Shown here: one piece after another, positions 22,418 through 34,770 of the stretch | How positions within the stretch are numbered: the stretch's first letter is position 1 | Layout: every line of letters starts with the position of its first letter | Source of the DNA: Gonatopus flavifemur | Lineage: Eukaryota; Arthropoda; Insecta; Hymenoptera; Dryinidae | NCBI GenBank assembly: GCA_018340375.1 | Contig: JAFFJZ010000001.1 | Span: 78,918,001-78,982,000 of the forward strand | Direction: 5' to 3' | Length of the DNA stretch: 64,000 nucleotides | The notes under the pieces: generated by a model | Told to the model about the DNA's origin: nothing | The model's input: only the letters and a program-made list of their open reading frames with translations | Database searches by the model: none | Position numbers and translations under genes: made by a program

Positions 22418-25400
22418 CAGTCAGTCAATTTAATCTGTGAGGTCGTAATTTTGATGACTTGAAGAACATTGAGGTTTCAAGTGGTTGGTTCAATTGGATC
22501 ATCTGTATCATTGGATGATTTTTATAATTCCTCATAGGAATCCACACAGGCTCATTCTCATGTGGATTCTTAATATTCTTTAGACAATTTCACGGGGAAT
22601 TTTGAATAATTTAATATCAGATAGTTTACTGAAATATGCAGTCATTTCCCAATGGATTTGTTGATATTGAGAATAATACCATAATATTACGTTAAGAGAA
22701 AACAAGCTTGTCCCAAGAACATATTTTCTCGTTCTAAGGAAATATTCGTCCCACGAAAATGTGTAGTTGGTGTGAGAAAATTTTCTTTCCGTTATACCAT
22801 GTTATTCACATCCGAAGAAGTGTTGCTTTCTTTTAAGGAATTTTTTTCTCTTAGTATGGAATACCTTCTCAATGTTTCAATATTCCTGCAATGAGGATCG
22901 AATATCAATTAGCATTGGAAAGGATCGGTGTTTACAAGGATTAACTAACCACTGAAAGTCTAACAGCGAATAATATTGTGGTATTATCCTATACTTACAC
23001 TGGCGCCACATTTTCTGATTCATTTATCATCATGAAGCCCATTGACCTTCGGAAAATTTCAGTGGTCATTTGTGACTGATGTCTACATTAAAATAAATGA
23101 CTTCTTTGTTTTAAATAATGACGATATTGGAATTTCACAATGATTTTGTGAGGTAGACAATTGAAATAGATGTTGTTTTGACTGAAGTTGACAAGGTTTC
23201 CTCAACGTTGACTATTAAGAAGAAGATGAACAGCTATGTATTCCTACGTGATTTTTCAAAGAAACGATTGACAGTCTTTGACAAATTGTTACAAGTTCCA
23301 GACATTGAAAAGCGTTATGATTTCCAAATATTTTCAGAAAACTTGTAAATAAATATTCTTTTGAACACTTTAGACTCGATATTCCTGTCTTATTTACGAT
23401 CATTCTCCAAAAATGTAAACCATTATATCGTTACTGAAGAACCAAGTGATATTTTAGACTTTTTACAAAAGTATGTGGATGAATCGTCGTGAATAATGGA
23501 ACAAAGGATGCAGTATCTTCACGATGTAACTATTTGACAAAGATTCAAGTCAAAATTCACCAGTGGCGCAAGGCTGACCCAGCCCTGGTGGGCACTGGCG
23601 GGGCCTTGGGAGGAAGCCTGGCTGAAAACTGAAATGATAACATCGTTATTTATCAGCAATTACCGAGCCTCAACTTTGACGCCTGGAGCAACGGTGGTGC
23701 ACGGTCGGCAATGTTGGCTTAGGCTTGATGCAATGGTTCTACCGTGATTATTACCTCTATTGTTAATCAAAGTTGGCTCAGTATGAATCTTCTACGCTTA
23801 GCTACCACGCCTGACTCAAGCCATTGCCCGTCGTCAACATTGGCGGAATCGCTAAATTTTAACATGGGAGGTCTAAATAAATTAAAGAATCATTTATTGA
23901 GTGAAATGATACTATAACCAAACTCAAGTCTAAATAAAATCAATTCAGAAGGTTATTTCAAGCATACACATATGACGCCCGTTCTCAAGTTCCATAAAAA
24001 CTGCATTTGGAAGAGATACTTTATAATCTCAACTATCACGCAATTCGGTTAATGAAAATCCCCACTCCTTTATTTATTACTCAAAGCTCAAGTAAGTACT
24101 TATCACTGGGGTTCCATTGTAACGTTATAAATAGAAGAGAATCCAAAGAATACAAGAATGTTTACTGGGATTAAATACCATATACCCACAGTTCGACAGG
24201 TTAGCTATAATGCTCGGACATTTGCGCGACGCTTCTGAATTCGGCGCCAACTCTTTTTGTGTTCCTTTATGGATTATGGGGATCCTTCGCCACGGGTAGT
24301 CTTGAGCGCTCTCCGTCTTCTCCCTTTCAAATCTTCTGAAGAAAAGAGCAGATATTTGGAGGTCAAGGAGATGACACAAAAAGAGGGAAACTTGAGGCTA
24401 GAGGCAAAGAAAACTCCAAAACAACTCGAGTAAGCACTTTTTCAGAAAGATCTTTTTTTGAGTGGTTCGATGACTAAAAAAACCGTAATCCGGTGAACTA
24501 GAGCAAATGCCTGAGCCTAGAATATCTTACACAGGGGGATAATCTAATTACATTTTTCTTCCGTTGCTAATATAAAACGGGAAAAAGTTTTATCCACAAA
24601 AAATCACTAAATAAAAACAAAAGGTCCAACATCTCGTGCTAGAAATAGAAGTTCAAGGAGCGGAAAAAACAAAAACAAAAGGTTATACAGGTTCTTGTAC
24701 ATGTATAAAGGTTTTATACATATTTTTTGATAATACACTTCATTATTCAATTTCATTTAATCTTCTTAAGGTGATACCAGCAATCCCTAACGATGCAACC
24801 CAAACTACTTGATGAGAAAAAGACACGGCTATATGTTGGAAAGAGAGGTGTTGCCCAACACTGTTATTCCCGTAGATGTAATATTTTCTCCGTGTGCTTG
24901 TCGTATCTACATTCACCATTTGCACTTCCTGAAATATCACAGCAAAATTGTTATGACAACTTCTGAAAGATTTTCTTGAATTATTTCATCAAATCGGCAT
25001 AATAATTGTGGGCTACAGAGACACAAATTGAAATGAGAAAACACATACAGGTCAAATGGAATTTCAGTATTCCGCTCATTTTTGATTACCGAAAATCAAT
25101 TTGCATTGAACAAAATGTCTAAATCCGAAATGTTCGATTGAATAGAGTTATCTTCGAATAAGTTCCAACACTCCTGTACTTGAAAATATTGCTAAAAATT
25201 CCATTAGTTCGAGGTAATTGCATTCGAGTGGATCTTGAATCATTTGCAATTAGTAACAGTCGAAGCATGGACCCCATCGGTTGGTATTCACTTCTTTTTT
25301 TCCTCTTTCCGTGGGACGGTAAAAGGAGAATAGGATCTAGATAGAAAGAGAGGAAAAGAAAAGAGAGTCCTGTAATGGAGAGTTTTCGCCACAAATCGGT

Positions 25401-25693
25401 AAACCCGCGCTTAATGGAGACATCGTTTATCCGTGTCTACTCTTTTTGTACTTTCCAATTACCCCTTCTACCACTTGAAGAATCACGTACCTATCTGACG
25501 TACACGTACACACAAGTATAGTTAATATAAGCGTTCATTCAACCCTTTTCAAGCAACAGTGATGAGGAGAAAAAAAAGAGAGACATTATCTTTTTCTCTT
25601 CTATTGGTATGTACGAGTCGCGCTCGAATGCAAAACGGTGGAAGAAGAATGAGGAAAAGAGAATGGTTCGGGAGAAAGAGAGAACAAAGTAGG
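22418..25693. other. AT-rich non-coding stretch with one decayed repeat
   Basis: No gene is supported. At about 23560-23870 a GC-richer patch with ggcactggcggggcc, gcctggctg and aacattggcgg words resembles the GGCTTGGC repeats at 30.4-32.2 kb. About 22690-22860 is loosely symmetric (taagagaaaa and ttttttctctta) and may be an old MITE. Confidence 0.4.
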
Positions 25694-25742
25694 AGGAACG
25701 TTTAATTTCGTGGTTTAATTATTTTTTAAATTAAAGTCAAAT
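25694..25742 (+). repeat. Direct repeat, copy 1
   Basis: Matches 26973-27020 almost base for base (aggaacgtttaatt..gtggtttaatta, then ttttttaaattaaagtcaa), with purine-rich sequence before both copies. It may be a fragment of a dispersed element or a local duplication. Confidence 0.5.
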
Positions 25743-26972
25743 CAGTTTTCAGATAAAAGAACACACACGAGGTGAATGCGATTCACATTCCATATCCTCT
25801 ACGATCGTAGAAAGAGATTTATGGAGATGGAGGGTGGGGTGATTGTAAAAAGAAATAGGATCAAGAATGTGGTTGAATTTGATGATTCTCGTATGGAAAG
25901 TTTTCATTTGCGTGGCTTCAGTGATTGGAAAGTGGGTTATTTTATTTATTGATTTTTCGAACTCCAGGAGGAAGGAAAAGTAAACTCAAGAGGGTCTTGA
26001 AATTTTGTTATCGTAGCAAAAACTTGTGATGTTATCAACTTGTACATAGAAAAACAAAGTTTAGTAGTTTGAGAAGACGATTGTCGATTCAGGAAAAAAG
26101 AAAACCAGTGATGTAATCATATTCCAAGTGAATTTGCTGAAAGTCGATAGTTTCATGAGGATTAATTAATCCTTAAATCTTGAAAGGTAATAACTTCCCT
26201 ATGATTAATGAATCGACTGCAACTACCAATTTCCAGCACCTACATCTGTAGTATACCTATACATCGCCGATGTTCTTTTCCCCTAAATTGATAGTAGTTT
26301 TTCTAAGTATTGAATAAATTATTCTAAACAAAAACAAATTTCATCCTTTTGCGTTGGACGTTGAATCGACCATTTGATTGATTTTATGTTCGTAATACTT
26401 GGAAGATGCTATGATTGCCATGTTCTTGAAGTTCAAATCATTTATAGAAACGGAACGGAAATCCAAACCCTCAGGATTCGATAAATCATCGGTCTTTATT
26501 CCCACAAATTAACTTCTTGGAACTGGAAACATCGTTTGAAAATGTACTGCAAGTTTTTGGGTTTCTAACAGTTCAGTATTTCGTTAATCAATGACCAATT
26601 CGTTAAAAAAAACGATTCGAACTTTCAACAACATATTATTGCCAAAGTGTTTCCTTTATATGCTTTTGATTCTCATCATTTGTAGCGATCAACATTATTT
26701 ATATTCTTTGTCAGAATTTTCTCGATGCTAAAGAAGAAAGACATGAAGAAATGACAACAAATAATAAATAACAAAAAATCTTTGGCGACCCTCGAACCAA
26801 GCTCCTTACTCTACCGAGGGGTAGAAGAAGAAAGCAAGAGGAAGAAAAAACCACACATAATGTCTTTCATAGAGATATCTAACAGAGTCATCTATTTGTG
26901 CTCGGGAACGTAGAACGGTAAACGCAAACGGAAAAACATGATCCAACGGAGAGGAAGAAAGGGCAAGATAAG

Positions 26973-27020
26973 AGGAACGTTTAATTTTGTGGTTTAATTA
27001 TTTTTTAAATTAAAGTCAAA
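26973..27020 (+). repeat. Direct repeat, copy 2
   Basis: Second copy of the 25694-25742 sequence, 1.28 kb away in the same orientation. The intervening DNA is AT-rich and has no gene I can support. Confidence 0.5.
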
Positions 27021-28408
27021 ATCGCAATGTGTAGATGTATAGGCGCGTACACGTATTTGAAATTTTTTTCATATTTCTTCCAAAGACGATCGTCCAACCG
27101 TGGATGTACTACGACTACTACGACCGCTACCGCTACCAGATAGAAATGAGACGAAGTTGAAAAAGACGGAATGGGGAAAATTCGCGGGGGTGACTGCAGA
27201 ACGCGACAGAGGATGTTTTGTATGTGGAACGCCGTCTCCAATGGGGATTGGGGAGAGTTGATTGTGCATTCGTACGTTTGCCGACAACGATATCCAGTAA
27301 AAAGAAAAGGAAAAAGGAAAAAGTAAAATACAAAAATGTAAAATTCGCCTCGTCTCCGGTTTTCTCTACTCTTTATATCTGAGTGGTATGCGTGTTTGCC
27401 AACCACGTACGGATACGTATACATATACCTACCATTTACGTACCAGCTTCACAGACAAGAGACGTCGAGTATTTTTCACAGAATTTTTTATTCTCCCACG
27501 TGTTTCTCCGATTGTTCCTTCCAATCCCCTTCATGCGCTTCCAATTCTCTCTTTTATTCTACGCGTTAGGTTTATTGAAAAAGTTCAATATCTGGAGAAA
27601 AATAATATATGCAATTTTTTTTGTATTGTCGGAAGCACGTATTCTTTGGACAAACAAATGAACATGATATACGAATGAAGGTACAATGGATGAAGAGTTG
27701 AACTAAAATTAAACTCTATGTGATTTTTCAAAGATATCGTGATAACGATTGGAGTGGTATATAGGAGGATGGCGTGGATATCGAATGAGCTCGACGGCAT
27801 GTAACCAAATAAATATGAATAATAATAACAGCAATAACATCAACAGGTTCATTGGAGTGGCATCTGCTTGCTTGAAATAAAGCAGGTGTGACGAAGGAAT
27901 CGTGGTTTCGATCATGATCGATTCGATTTTACACGACATACTCGACTCAGATCCTGGATCGGTCGCTTACCAATTTCAGCGATTATCAATTGATGATCGC
28001 GTAGGCTTCCGGCCATCGATCAGATGCAAAAATTCACGTCCATGGCTGTATTAGCGCATACGTGTATCTCTATCTTCCATATAATCATAGTAATTATGTC
28101 TTGCAAAATATATGTGTACATGAATACGAATAATCTAATGTGCGAATGAACAATTTTGATCAAACGGTAAGTGTATCCAGTCAATTTTGTCGCTCCATAT
28201 AAGTGAATCAAACAGGTGAGCGTTATCGTTACTCGAGATGATTGAGAGCGAGTACAATGTAGGGGAATTTTATGGCTTCATTGAATTGTTAATGTATGAC
28301 CGAGGAGTCACTGAAATTATTGAACATGAGTAATACATTAACAATTCCTCCCTGGAATTGAGAACCAAAAGGCCTCGGACCAACAATTGAGGGCGCATTG
28401 AAGTCCCT
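27021..28408. other. Non-coding DNA, nothing supported
   Basis: Open frames of 60-139 codons overlap on both strands around 27.0-27.9 kb. Their translations are low in complexity (FFLFPFLF, VAVAVVVVVV), and no domain or splice series is present. Confidence 0.4.
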
Positions 28409-30144
28409 CCCTAGCGATTTTGAGGTTACCAAAAAGTTACCAAAAAATTTCGGTACGTCTGTGACTTTTTCTTACCACAAAATAACCAACAACCGCATCT
28501 TCAATGCTACTCATCAGTCATGATTCGATATCTTTTTGGAACAAAACCATTTGTTTATCAGATTAGAGAAATGGTGTTTTTGGTCATTTCTTGGTTGCTT
28601 CGTGGTTAAGAACCGAAAATTTACCGAATGTTGAGAATCCTGCATTGGTTGCAATTTGGTCCCGTTTTGGAAAAAAAAGGCCTAAGACTACCGCGAATAG
28701 GTGGAACCAAATTGGTCAGTTTTTGGTAAATTTCCGGTTTCAAACCATAAAATTACCGGATATTCAGCAGCGATGCCATTATTCCCTAGAAAAATCCGTA
28801 GATTTTTCGTGATTGGTCATTTCTTTCCAAATTGAAAACATGATTGGCTGGTTGTACAAGAAATGACCAATCATCAGATGCTACAGATTTTTCTAGGGAA
28901 TAATGGCATCGCTGATATTCAGTGCGACTCATCGGTCACGATTCGGTACCTTCTTGGAACCAAACCCTCTTTTTAACAGATTACAGGAATGGTCTTCTTG
29001 GTCATTTCTTGGTTGCTTCGTGGTTAAAAACCGAAGATTTACCGAATGTTGAGAATCCTGCATTGGTTACAATTTGATTCCTTTTTGGAGGAAAATGCCT
29101 GAAATCACCGCGAATAGGAGGAACCAAATTGGTCAGTTTTAGGTAAATTTCCGGTATACAACCACAAAATTACCGAATATTCAGTGCTACTCATCGGTCA
29201 CGATTCGGTACCTCTTTGAAACAAAACCACTTTTTTTTACCAGATCACAGGAATGGCCTTCTTGGTCATTTCTTGGTTGCTTCGTGGTTAAAAACCGAGG
29301 ATTCACCGAATGTTGAGAATTCTGCATTGGTTACAATTTGGTTCCTCCCATCTGCGGTAATTTCAGGCTTTTTTTTCCAAAAAGGAACCAAATTGTTGCC
29401 AATCAGCCGCACTCAAGTTTTGGTAATTCTATGGTTGTGAACCGGAAATTATCCAAATATTTACCAATTTAGGTCCTTCTATCTGCGATCATTCCAGGCA
29501 TATTTTTTTCCGAAAAGAAACCAACTTTTCCCCAATCAGTGGCACTGAAGTTTTGGCGATTCTATAGTTGTGAACCGGAAATTATTCAAAAACTGACCAA
29601 TTTTGTTCCTTCCATCTGCAGTAATTCCAAGTATACTCTTTCCAAGGAAGCACCAAATTGTTACCAATGAGTACCAATGCAAATTCGGTAATCCCATGGT
29701 CATGAACCGGAAAGTAACCAAAAACTGACCAATTTGGTTCCTCCCATCAGCGGTATTTTCACGATGTTTTTCCAAAAAGGAACCACATTGTTACCAATCA
29801 GTAGCACTGAAGATTCGCTGGTTTCATGGTGATGAACTCGAAATTATCCAAAAACTTACCAATTTTGTTCCTTCCATTTGCGATAATGTCAGGCATATTG
29901 TTTCCAAAAAGGAACCGAATTGTACATCCTGTTGATTCCGTCATTGTTTACCAAAATTTGTCCAAAACTTCTCCCATAAAAATATCGATCGTGTAGTAAT
30001 TTGTTGGTACTTATGTGGTACAAAAAAGTCACAAACGGTACGACGATTTGACCACAATATAACCAATTTCCAACCATAATATTACCAAACCACAAAATTA
30101 CCAATTTCTTACCAAAAATTTTGGTAAAAACGAAATCGCTAGGG
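28409..30144. mobile_element. 1.7-kb element with CCCTAGCGATT ends and internal 261-bp repeats
   Basis: The termini CCCTAGCGATTTTG and CGAAATCGCTAGGG are complementary, and the next bases (ttaccaaaaa and its complement) continue the symmetry. Inside, a unit containing cggtcacgattcggtacc, ggtcatttcttggttgcttcgtgg and ccgaatgttgagaat recurs: starts near 28498, 28917 and 29178. The last two are 261 bp apart, and the first unit is lengthened by a nested MITE. From about 29340 the same words appear in reverse orientation. Non-autonomous; superfamily unknown. Confidence 0.6.
28768..28914. mobile_element. Nested hAT-type MITE with 8-bp target duplication
   Basis: Terminal repeats start CAGCGATGCCATTATTCCCT and mirror each other perfectly for about 29 bp, then imperfectly to about 60 bp. 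The flanking target duplication is ATATTCAG (28760-28767 and 28915-28922). An 8-bp duplication with CAG..CTG ends is typical of hAT. It interrupts one of the internal repeats of the host element. Confidence 0.85.
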
Positions 30145-30589
30145 CTATCCTTTATATACTGTGGAAAATGGTTTGAAATTTCCTCCATTTCTCAATGAAA
30201 TTTCCTATTTTTTATATGTGAATCAAGAATTGACTCACGCCCAACCGAATTTCCAATTTTTTGTTATATGTTTGACACATTGACGTATATTTTTACAACT
30301 GAAATTTCATTTACATAATACAACTGGGAATCACTTTTGTTATATGTAATTGCCCGTACAGAAATGTCCTATTGGCGCTAGCATGGCGCAACGTAGATGA
30401 AGTATGGTCGAGGCTTGGCAACCAAGCATGGCACAAACCTGGAGTGATAACATCATTTTATGATTTACCTACGTGTTTTTTCAAAGAAGTCCCATCATCG
30501 ATGAAACAATGGCAATGAAATATACCATCATTGGCAAACAATTGGAAATTTTGTTTGTCAATGCTGCGCCAATGATCAAAATAAAAAAA

Positions 30590-31571
30590 TATTTAACCCA
30601 GAAATATATAAAAAGTATGCGTGTTTTGCAATTTCTGATATATTTTGTTCGAAGCCTTATTGTTTTCCCCTCATTTATTTGTGAACAACCCGGCGTCTTT
30701 TGTCGGTAAATGTTGTCATGAGAAGTAGACACAATGTAGCTCAGCGGTAGGAGGCCTCTAGTGTTTAGTTTTAGTTTAATTTAAAAATATATTTATTTTC
30801 AAAAAGGCTGAAGTAATTATTACATCCTCATAACTGGGTAACAAATATAAGTAAAAACCGGTATACATTTTTTTTAAATAATTTCGGACTAACGGCCAAC
30901 TCGCGGCATCTCACAGTCCCTATCATCTTAGTATTTAGTTAAGTTTTTTGTTTTCTACATGTGTCCAATTTTATATACTCTATCCCTTGTTTAATTATTT
31001 CTTTTACATAAATCGGAAAAAAGCCCATTTATAAAAAAAACCGATTATTCATGGGAGGCCTCTAGTGTGATTCATGGTAAAGAGCGATTGACTGTTCTTC
31101 CAAAAACTTACTTAAGCCTTATATATTCTTCGTATACGCGTTTCACCACTTGCGAGAAACACTTGATTAGTAACGTAGCGGAAATATTATATAGGTTGCC
31201 AATATGGAGCCATGCTATTACCAATGATCGGCGCTACATTGAAAGCTGACCTCTACCGAAACTAAGCCTAAGTTTGGGGCAATATTGAACCACATTTCAA
31301 GTGATCCTGGCGTTGAATGGAATCTATCGTTTAGTCAATGTTGGGCCAAGGATGAGCCAAGCAAGAGCCAAGCTTGGCACAATTGTGCCACATTATTAGG
31401 CTGACAAATGAAATCCGTCAAACACCGACATCGGTGCAACATTTTATTTATTGTTAATCAACATTGAAGATTTATAGATTGCCAAGCCTTGTCTGTCAAC
31501 ATTGCACCAAGCTATATTTTATTGTCAGCATTGACGGAGCCCAAAAATTTTTGTATGGAACTGTTAACAAT
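30590..31571 (+). repeat. Tandemly duplicated repeat, copy A (interrupted)
   Basis: Aligns by eye with 31572-32217: agaaatatataaaaagta, ttattgttttc, cgattgac(t/c)gttcttc, ctcgcgagaaacac-type words, then ccaatgatcggcgct and attgccaagcctt.. in the same order. Removing the 289-bp insertion at 30765-31053 leaves a unit of about 0.69 kb. The unit contains GGCTTGGC/GCCAAGC words like other repeats here. No coding capacity is supported. Confidence 0.65.
30765..31053 (-). mobile_element. Retroposed insertion with 15-bp target duplication
   Basis: The flanks are identical for 15 bp (ggaggcctctagtgt, 30750-30764 and 31054-31068), and copy B of the host repeat lacks the insert. On the minus strand the insert ends in an A/T-rich tail preceded by AATAAATA, and contains gccgcgagttggccgttagt. 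The long duplication plus A-rich 3' end fits a 5'-truncated non-LTR retrotransposon or SINE inserted by target-primed reverse transcription. No ORF is preserved. Confidence 0.75.
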
Positions 31572-32217
31572 AATTAACCTAGAAATATATAAAAAGTACG
31601 CGCATTTTACGATTTTCAATACATGTTATTTGGGATCTTATTGTTTTCTCCTTATTCAATTGTAAACAACTCTGTGTTTTTTGTCGCTCAAGTTTGCCAT
31701 GAGGAATACACACAATATGGATGAGCAGTACGAGCCCTCTGAGGTAACCTGTAACAAAGAACGATTGACCGTTCTTCAAGAAAATTATATGAGTCTTATA
31801 CATTCCTTGTATACACCTTTCATTACTCGCGAGAAACACTCGATCGGTAACCTCGCTAGCAATTCAGCCGTCAACATTTAAAATTAAAGACCATACCGAT
31901 ATTGAGCCATACTATTACCAATGATCGGCGCTGCATTGAAAACTAATTTTTATCCAGACTAGACCAAAGTTTGTGGCAATATTCAACCACATTTCAAATC
32001 ATCCTCATTTTCAATAGAATCTATCGCTCAGTCAATGTTGGACCAAAGATGAACCTAGCAAATGCCAAGCCTGGCGGAATTGTGAATCAACATTGAATAT
32101 TCGTTGTCAATCAACATTGAATATTCATAGATTGCCAAGCCTTGCCTGTCACCATGGCGTCAAGTTATATTCTACTGTCAGCATTGCCGGAACCTAAGAG
32201 TTTTTATGTGGCTGAAG
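31572..32217 (+). repeat. Tandemly duplicated repeat, copy B (uninterrupted)
   Basis: Second copy of the 0.69-kb unit directly after copy A. It lacks the retroposed insert, so the duplication most simply predates the insertion. Substitutions between copies are frequent, so neither is recent. Confidence 0.65.
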
Positions 32218-34366
32218 TTTCAACGAGGAATTTCAAATAAATGTACATACGTTTCAACCGTGTTCTAATATCCATTACTCGATATCAACACTCGAATCGA
32301 CATTGTTAGAAGTAATCTGAAGTTCTTGTTAAGATGTCGATGGATTAACCTTATACGTTTGAACATACAAATTAGAAACTAATTGGATTTTTTCTCGTCA
32401 TATAAAATCATTTACAATTCACCTCTTCCCTCAGTTAGAAGCTTCCTCACCAAATCTGATGAAAATCATTGCAGTTGTAACATTTCATTCCACCTCCGTG
32501 AAGTACTTCTCAAAAAATGAGACACGATAGGCGTAGTCCATTTCAAAATGTTGTCATTTTTATTTGAGTATTTTCCTTCGTACGGAAAACACTGTTCCCC
32601 CGTTGCGAAAGTCAAGCTTTGATTAATTAAACATAAAATCTCACAGATAAACCCTCCCATCGGTTGATTTTCTCGAATATCGCGTGGATTGTATTCGAAT
32701 AAAAATACACGCAGCAGCCTGACTTCAATTATGGAATAAAAGTACATATAAAATGACGAGAGAGATGAAACAGGAGGTCGATACTTTGTAGAGGTCGTTA
32801 AAACGTCGATACACGATGAATTTGAAGGAAAAAAAGGACGATAACAGGCATGGAAATTGATATATCTTAGTTGCAAATCAGCGTGCGTCCACAGACACGT
32901 CCATATAATTACTTGCAGTAATGAAACACATGTGCACACCAGAAGGGTTCACCGTGGCTTTTATATCTTTATAACATGCTGAACGATGTTTTGACCAATT
33001 TTATGACCCGAGACCGTGTAGAAAAAAGGAAATAAGAACACAGTACTGTTACGAGCACAGAATAATTTTTCCCCTCTTTTCCGTTGAAGCTCAATTTACT
33101 CAACCTCGGGATAGTATCATTTTAAGAAATAAAATGTCGTGTGGAACATTGAATGGGAGTGGTCCCGAGAGAAAAATGTCTTATTTTGAAATATGGAATT
33201 ACGCGTAAGTAGTTGTTCTTCGAGGGTGTTTATCTTCTATCGTCATTTGATATTCATCTTTCATGCTTTAGATTGATGCGCGGGGGGTAATTTGAGTGTA
33301 TCCGCACAAAAAACAGATTATTCAGTTTTCACTAGATTTTTATGAAAAATAATCTCATTTGATTTACGTCGTATGAAAAAGTAATTGAAAACTATGTTTG
33401 CGAAGTATAAGATATTTGGAAAATAAGTATTTCAATAAAATTATATCTGCTGCATTATTCTGTATAAAACGATACCGTTATTCGAAAGAATATTTGAATT
33501 GAACATTTGAACAATTGAAAAATTACACTGCTCAACTATTCGAACGGCAAATCATCTTCCCCTGAATGATTTACATTCACATGCCGCTTAGGCGATATCT
33601 GATGGGATCGAAGGGAATTCCTTCACTTTTTTCCCCTTTCAATTCTTGTAGAGTTTTTTCCTTTCGCAGGAGAAGAAAATGGAAGTGATGGATGTACAGA
33701 AACGAAGAGAAACGAAAATACATAGAGTAAGAACTGTAGATTCAACAATGCTCTTATTCAAGTCCTGGCGTACGTGTACAAACGCATTATTGAATTCAGC
33801 CGCAAAAGGGGTTAAGAAGGGAGAATAGGGAGATCTCTGAATGCTATCTATATTATCCGAGCAAGGGGAGGGGGTTTGGTGTTTAGAGTAGATCGAGATA
33901 ATCTCGCGTATATCTGAAGCAAATGTGGTCCACGCTCGTGTGCCAAAGAACGAATACAGGAGGGAATGAACGGATAAAAGGATGAATGAATGAACAAACA
34001 TAGGGAGAAGGAATGTTTTCGGAGACAAGGTTTAATCGTATTAATAGTTGATTATGATGATCTGGATTTCAATGAGTTTGAGATTCTGAACTGGAGATTC
34101 AGATTCCGGTAACTGATTCTACAAATTCACTCAATTTACATTAATTTTCATTCAGATCTCAAGAGAACAAAATGGCCCTCGAATAGCCTCTGATAAAAAT
34201 CCAATAAACATGAGAATAACACATGGACCGTCGAACACTCATGAATCTTGAACGGACGGTCGTGAACGTCCCTCAAACGTTTGAAGATCTTGGTTCTACG
34301 GGGAAAAGGAATGATATCGTTTCCTGCATTTTCCACCTACACAGGGAAAATCACCTCCCCGACATA
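32218..34366. other. Non-coding stretch with one long but unsupported ORF
   Basis: The minus-strand frame at 32939-32466 (157 codons) starts with a hydrophobic MCTCVSLLQVIIWTCLWTHAD, and a tataaaag word lies just upstream, so a small secreted protein is conceivable. It has no recognisable domain or cysteine pattern. The rest of the region is AT-rich without supported features. Confidence 0.25.
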
Positions 34367-34535
34367 CCCTAGTAGAAATGTTCTAGTGATCGACAAGTTT
34401 TGTAACGCTCATCTAACCAAAAAGTAGACGCTTTCAAGGGCCTCGTAGGGTTCTAGGGAGGTACTTTCCAGTGTCTAGTATCTGGCTAGTTGAGCGTTAC
34501 AAAACTGTTTAATAACTAGAGCATTTCTACTTGGG
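34367..34535. mobile_element. TA-flanked MITE (CCCTAGTAGAAATG)
   Basis: The terminal repeats CCCTAGTAGAAATG and CATTTCTACTTGGG are complementary, followed by mirrored ttctagtgat and tttgtaacgctca blocks. TA flanks both ends (34365-34366 and 34536-34537). The 12-base terminus is shared with the larger element at 22040. Confidence 0.75.
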
Positions 34536-34770
34536 TATCTTTGATGATTTAATTGAAACCAATTTTCAAATTAACCTTGCAAAATTCGTGAATTATCAAA
34601 GACGATACGAAGAAAAATAATCAGGTACAGCGTGTTCTTTTTAGAGACATTTGAAAAAGAACAAAAATCGCTCGAAAATTGTAATAAAAATTGAACTGTG
34701 CATCACAAAACAAACCTACCCGTAGGAAAGTTTTCCCTGTTGATTTCCATAATCCTGCCAAATTTCCATG

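Noticed and set aside
27005..27424. 139-codon minus-strand ORF
   Set aside because: Low-complexity hydrophobic translation, three overlapping frames open, no domain or splice signals.
30729..30764. tRNA-like word TGTAGCTCAGCGGTAGGAGG
   Set aside because: Looks like an A box, but no B box follows before or after removing the retroposed insert, and copy B does not keep it.
32466..32939. 157-codon minus-strand ORF with a hydrophobic start
   Set aside because: Kept only as a remark: signal-like start and TATA-like word, but no conserved cysteine pattern, splice sites or family.
33639..34028. 129-codon minus-strand ORF
   Set aside because: No recognisable domain; composition and overlapping purine-rich DNA fit chance.
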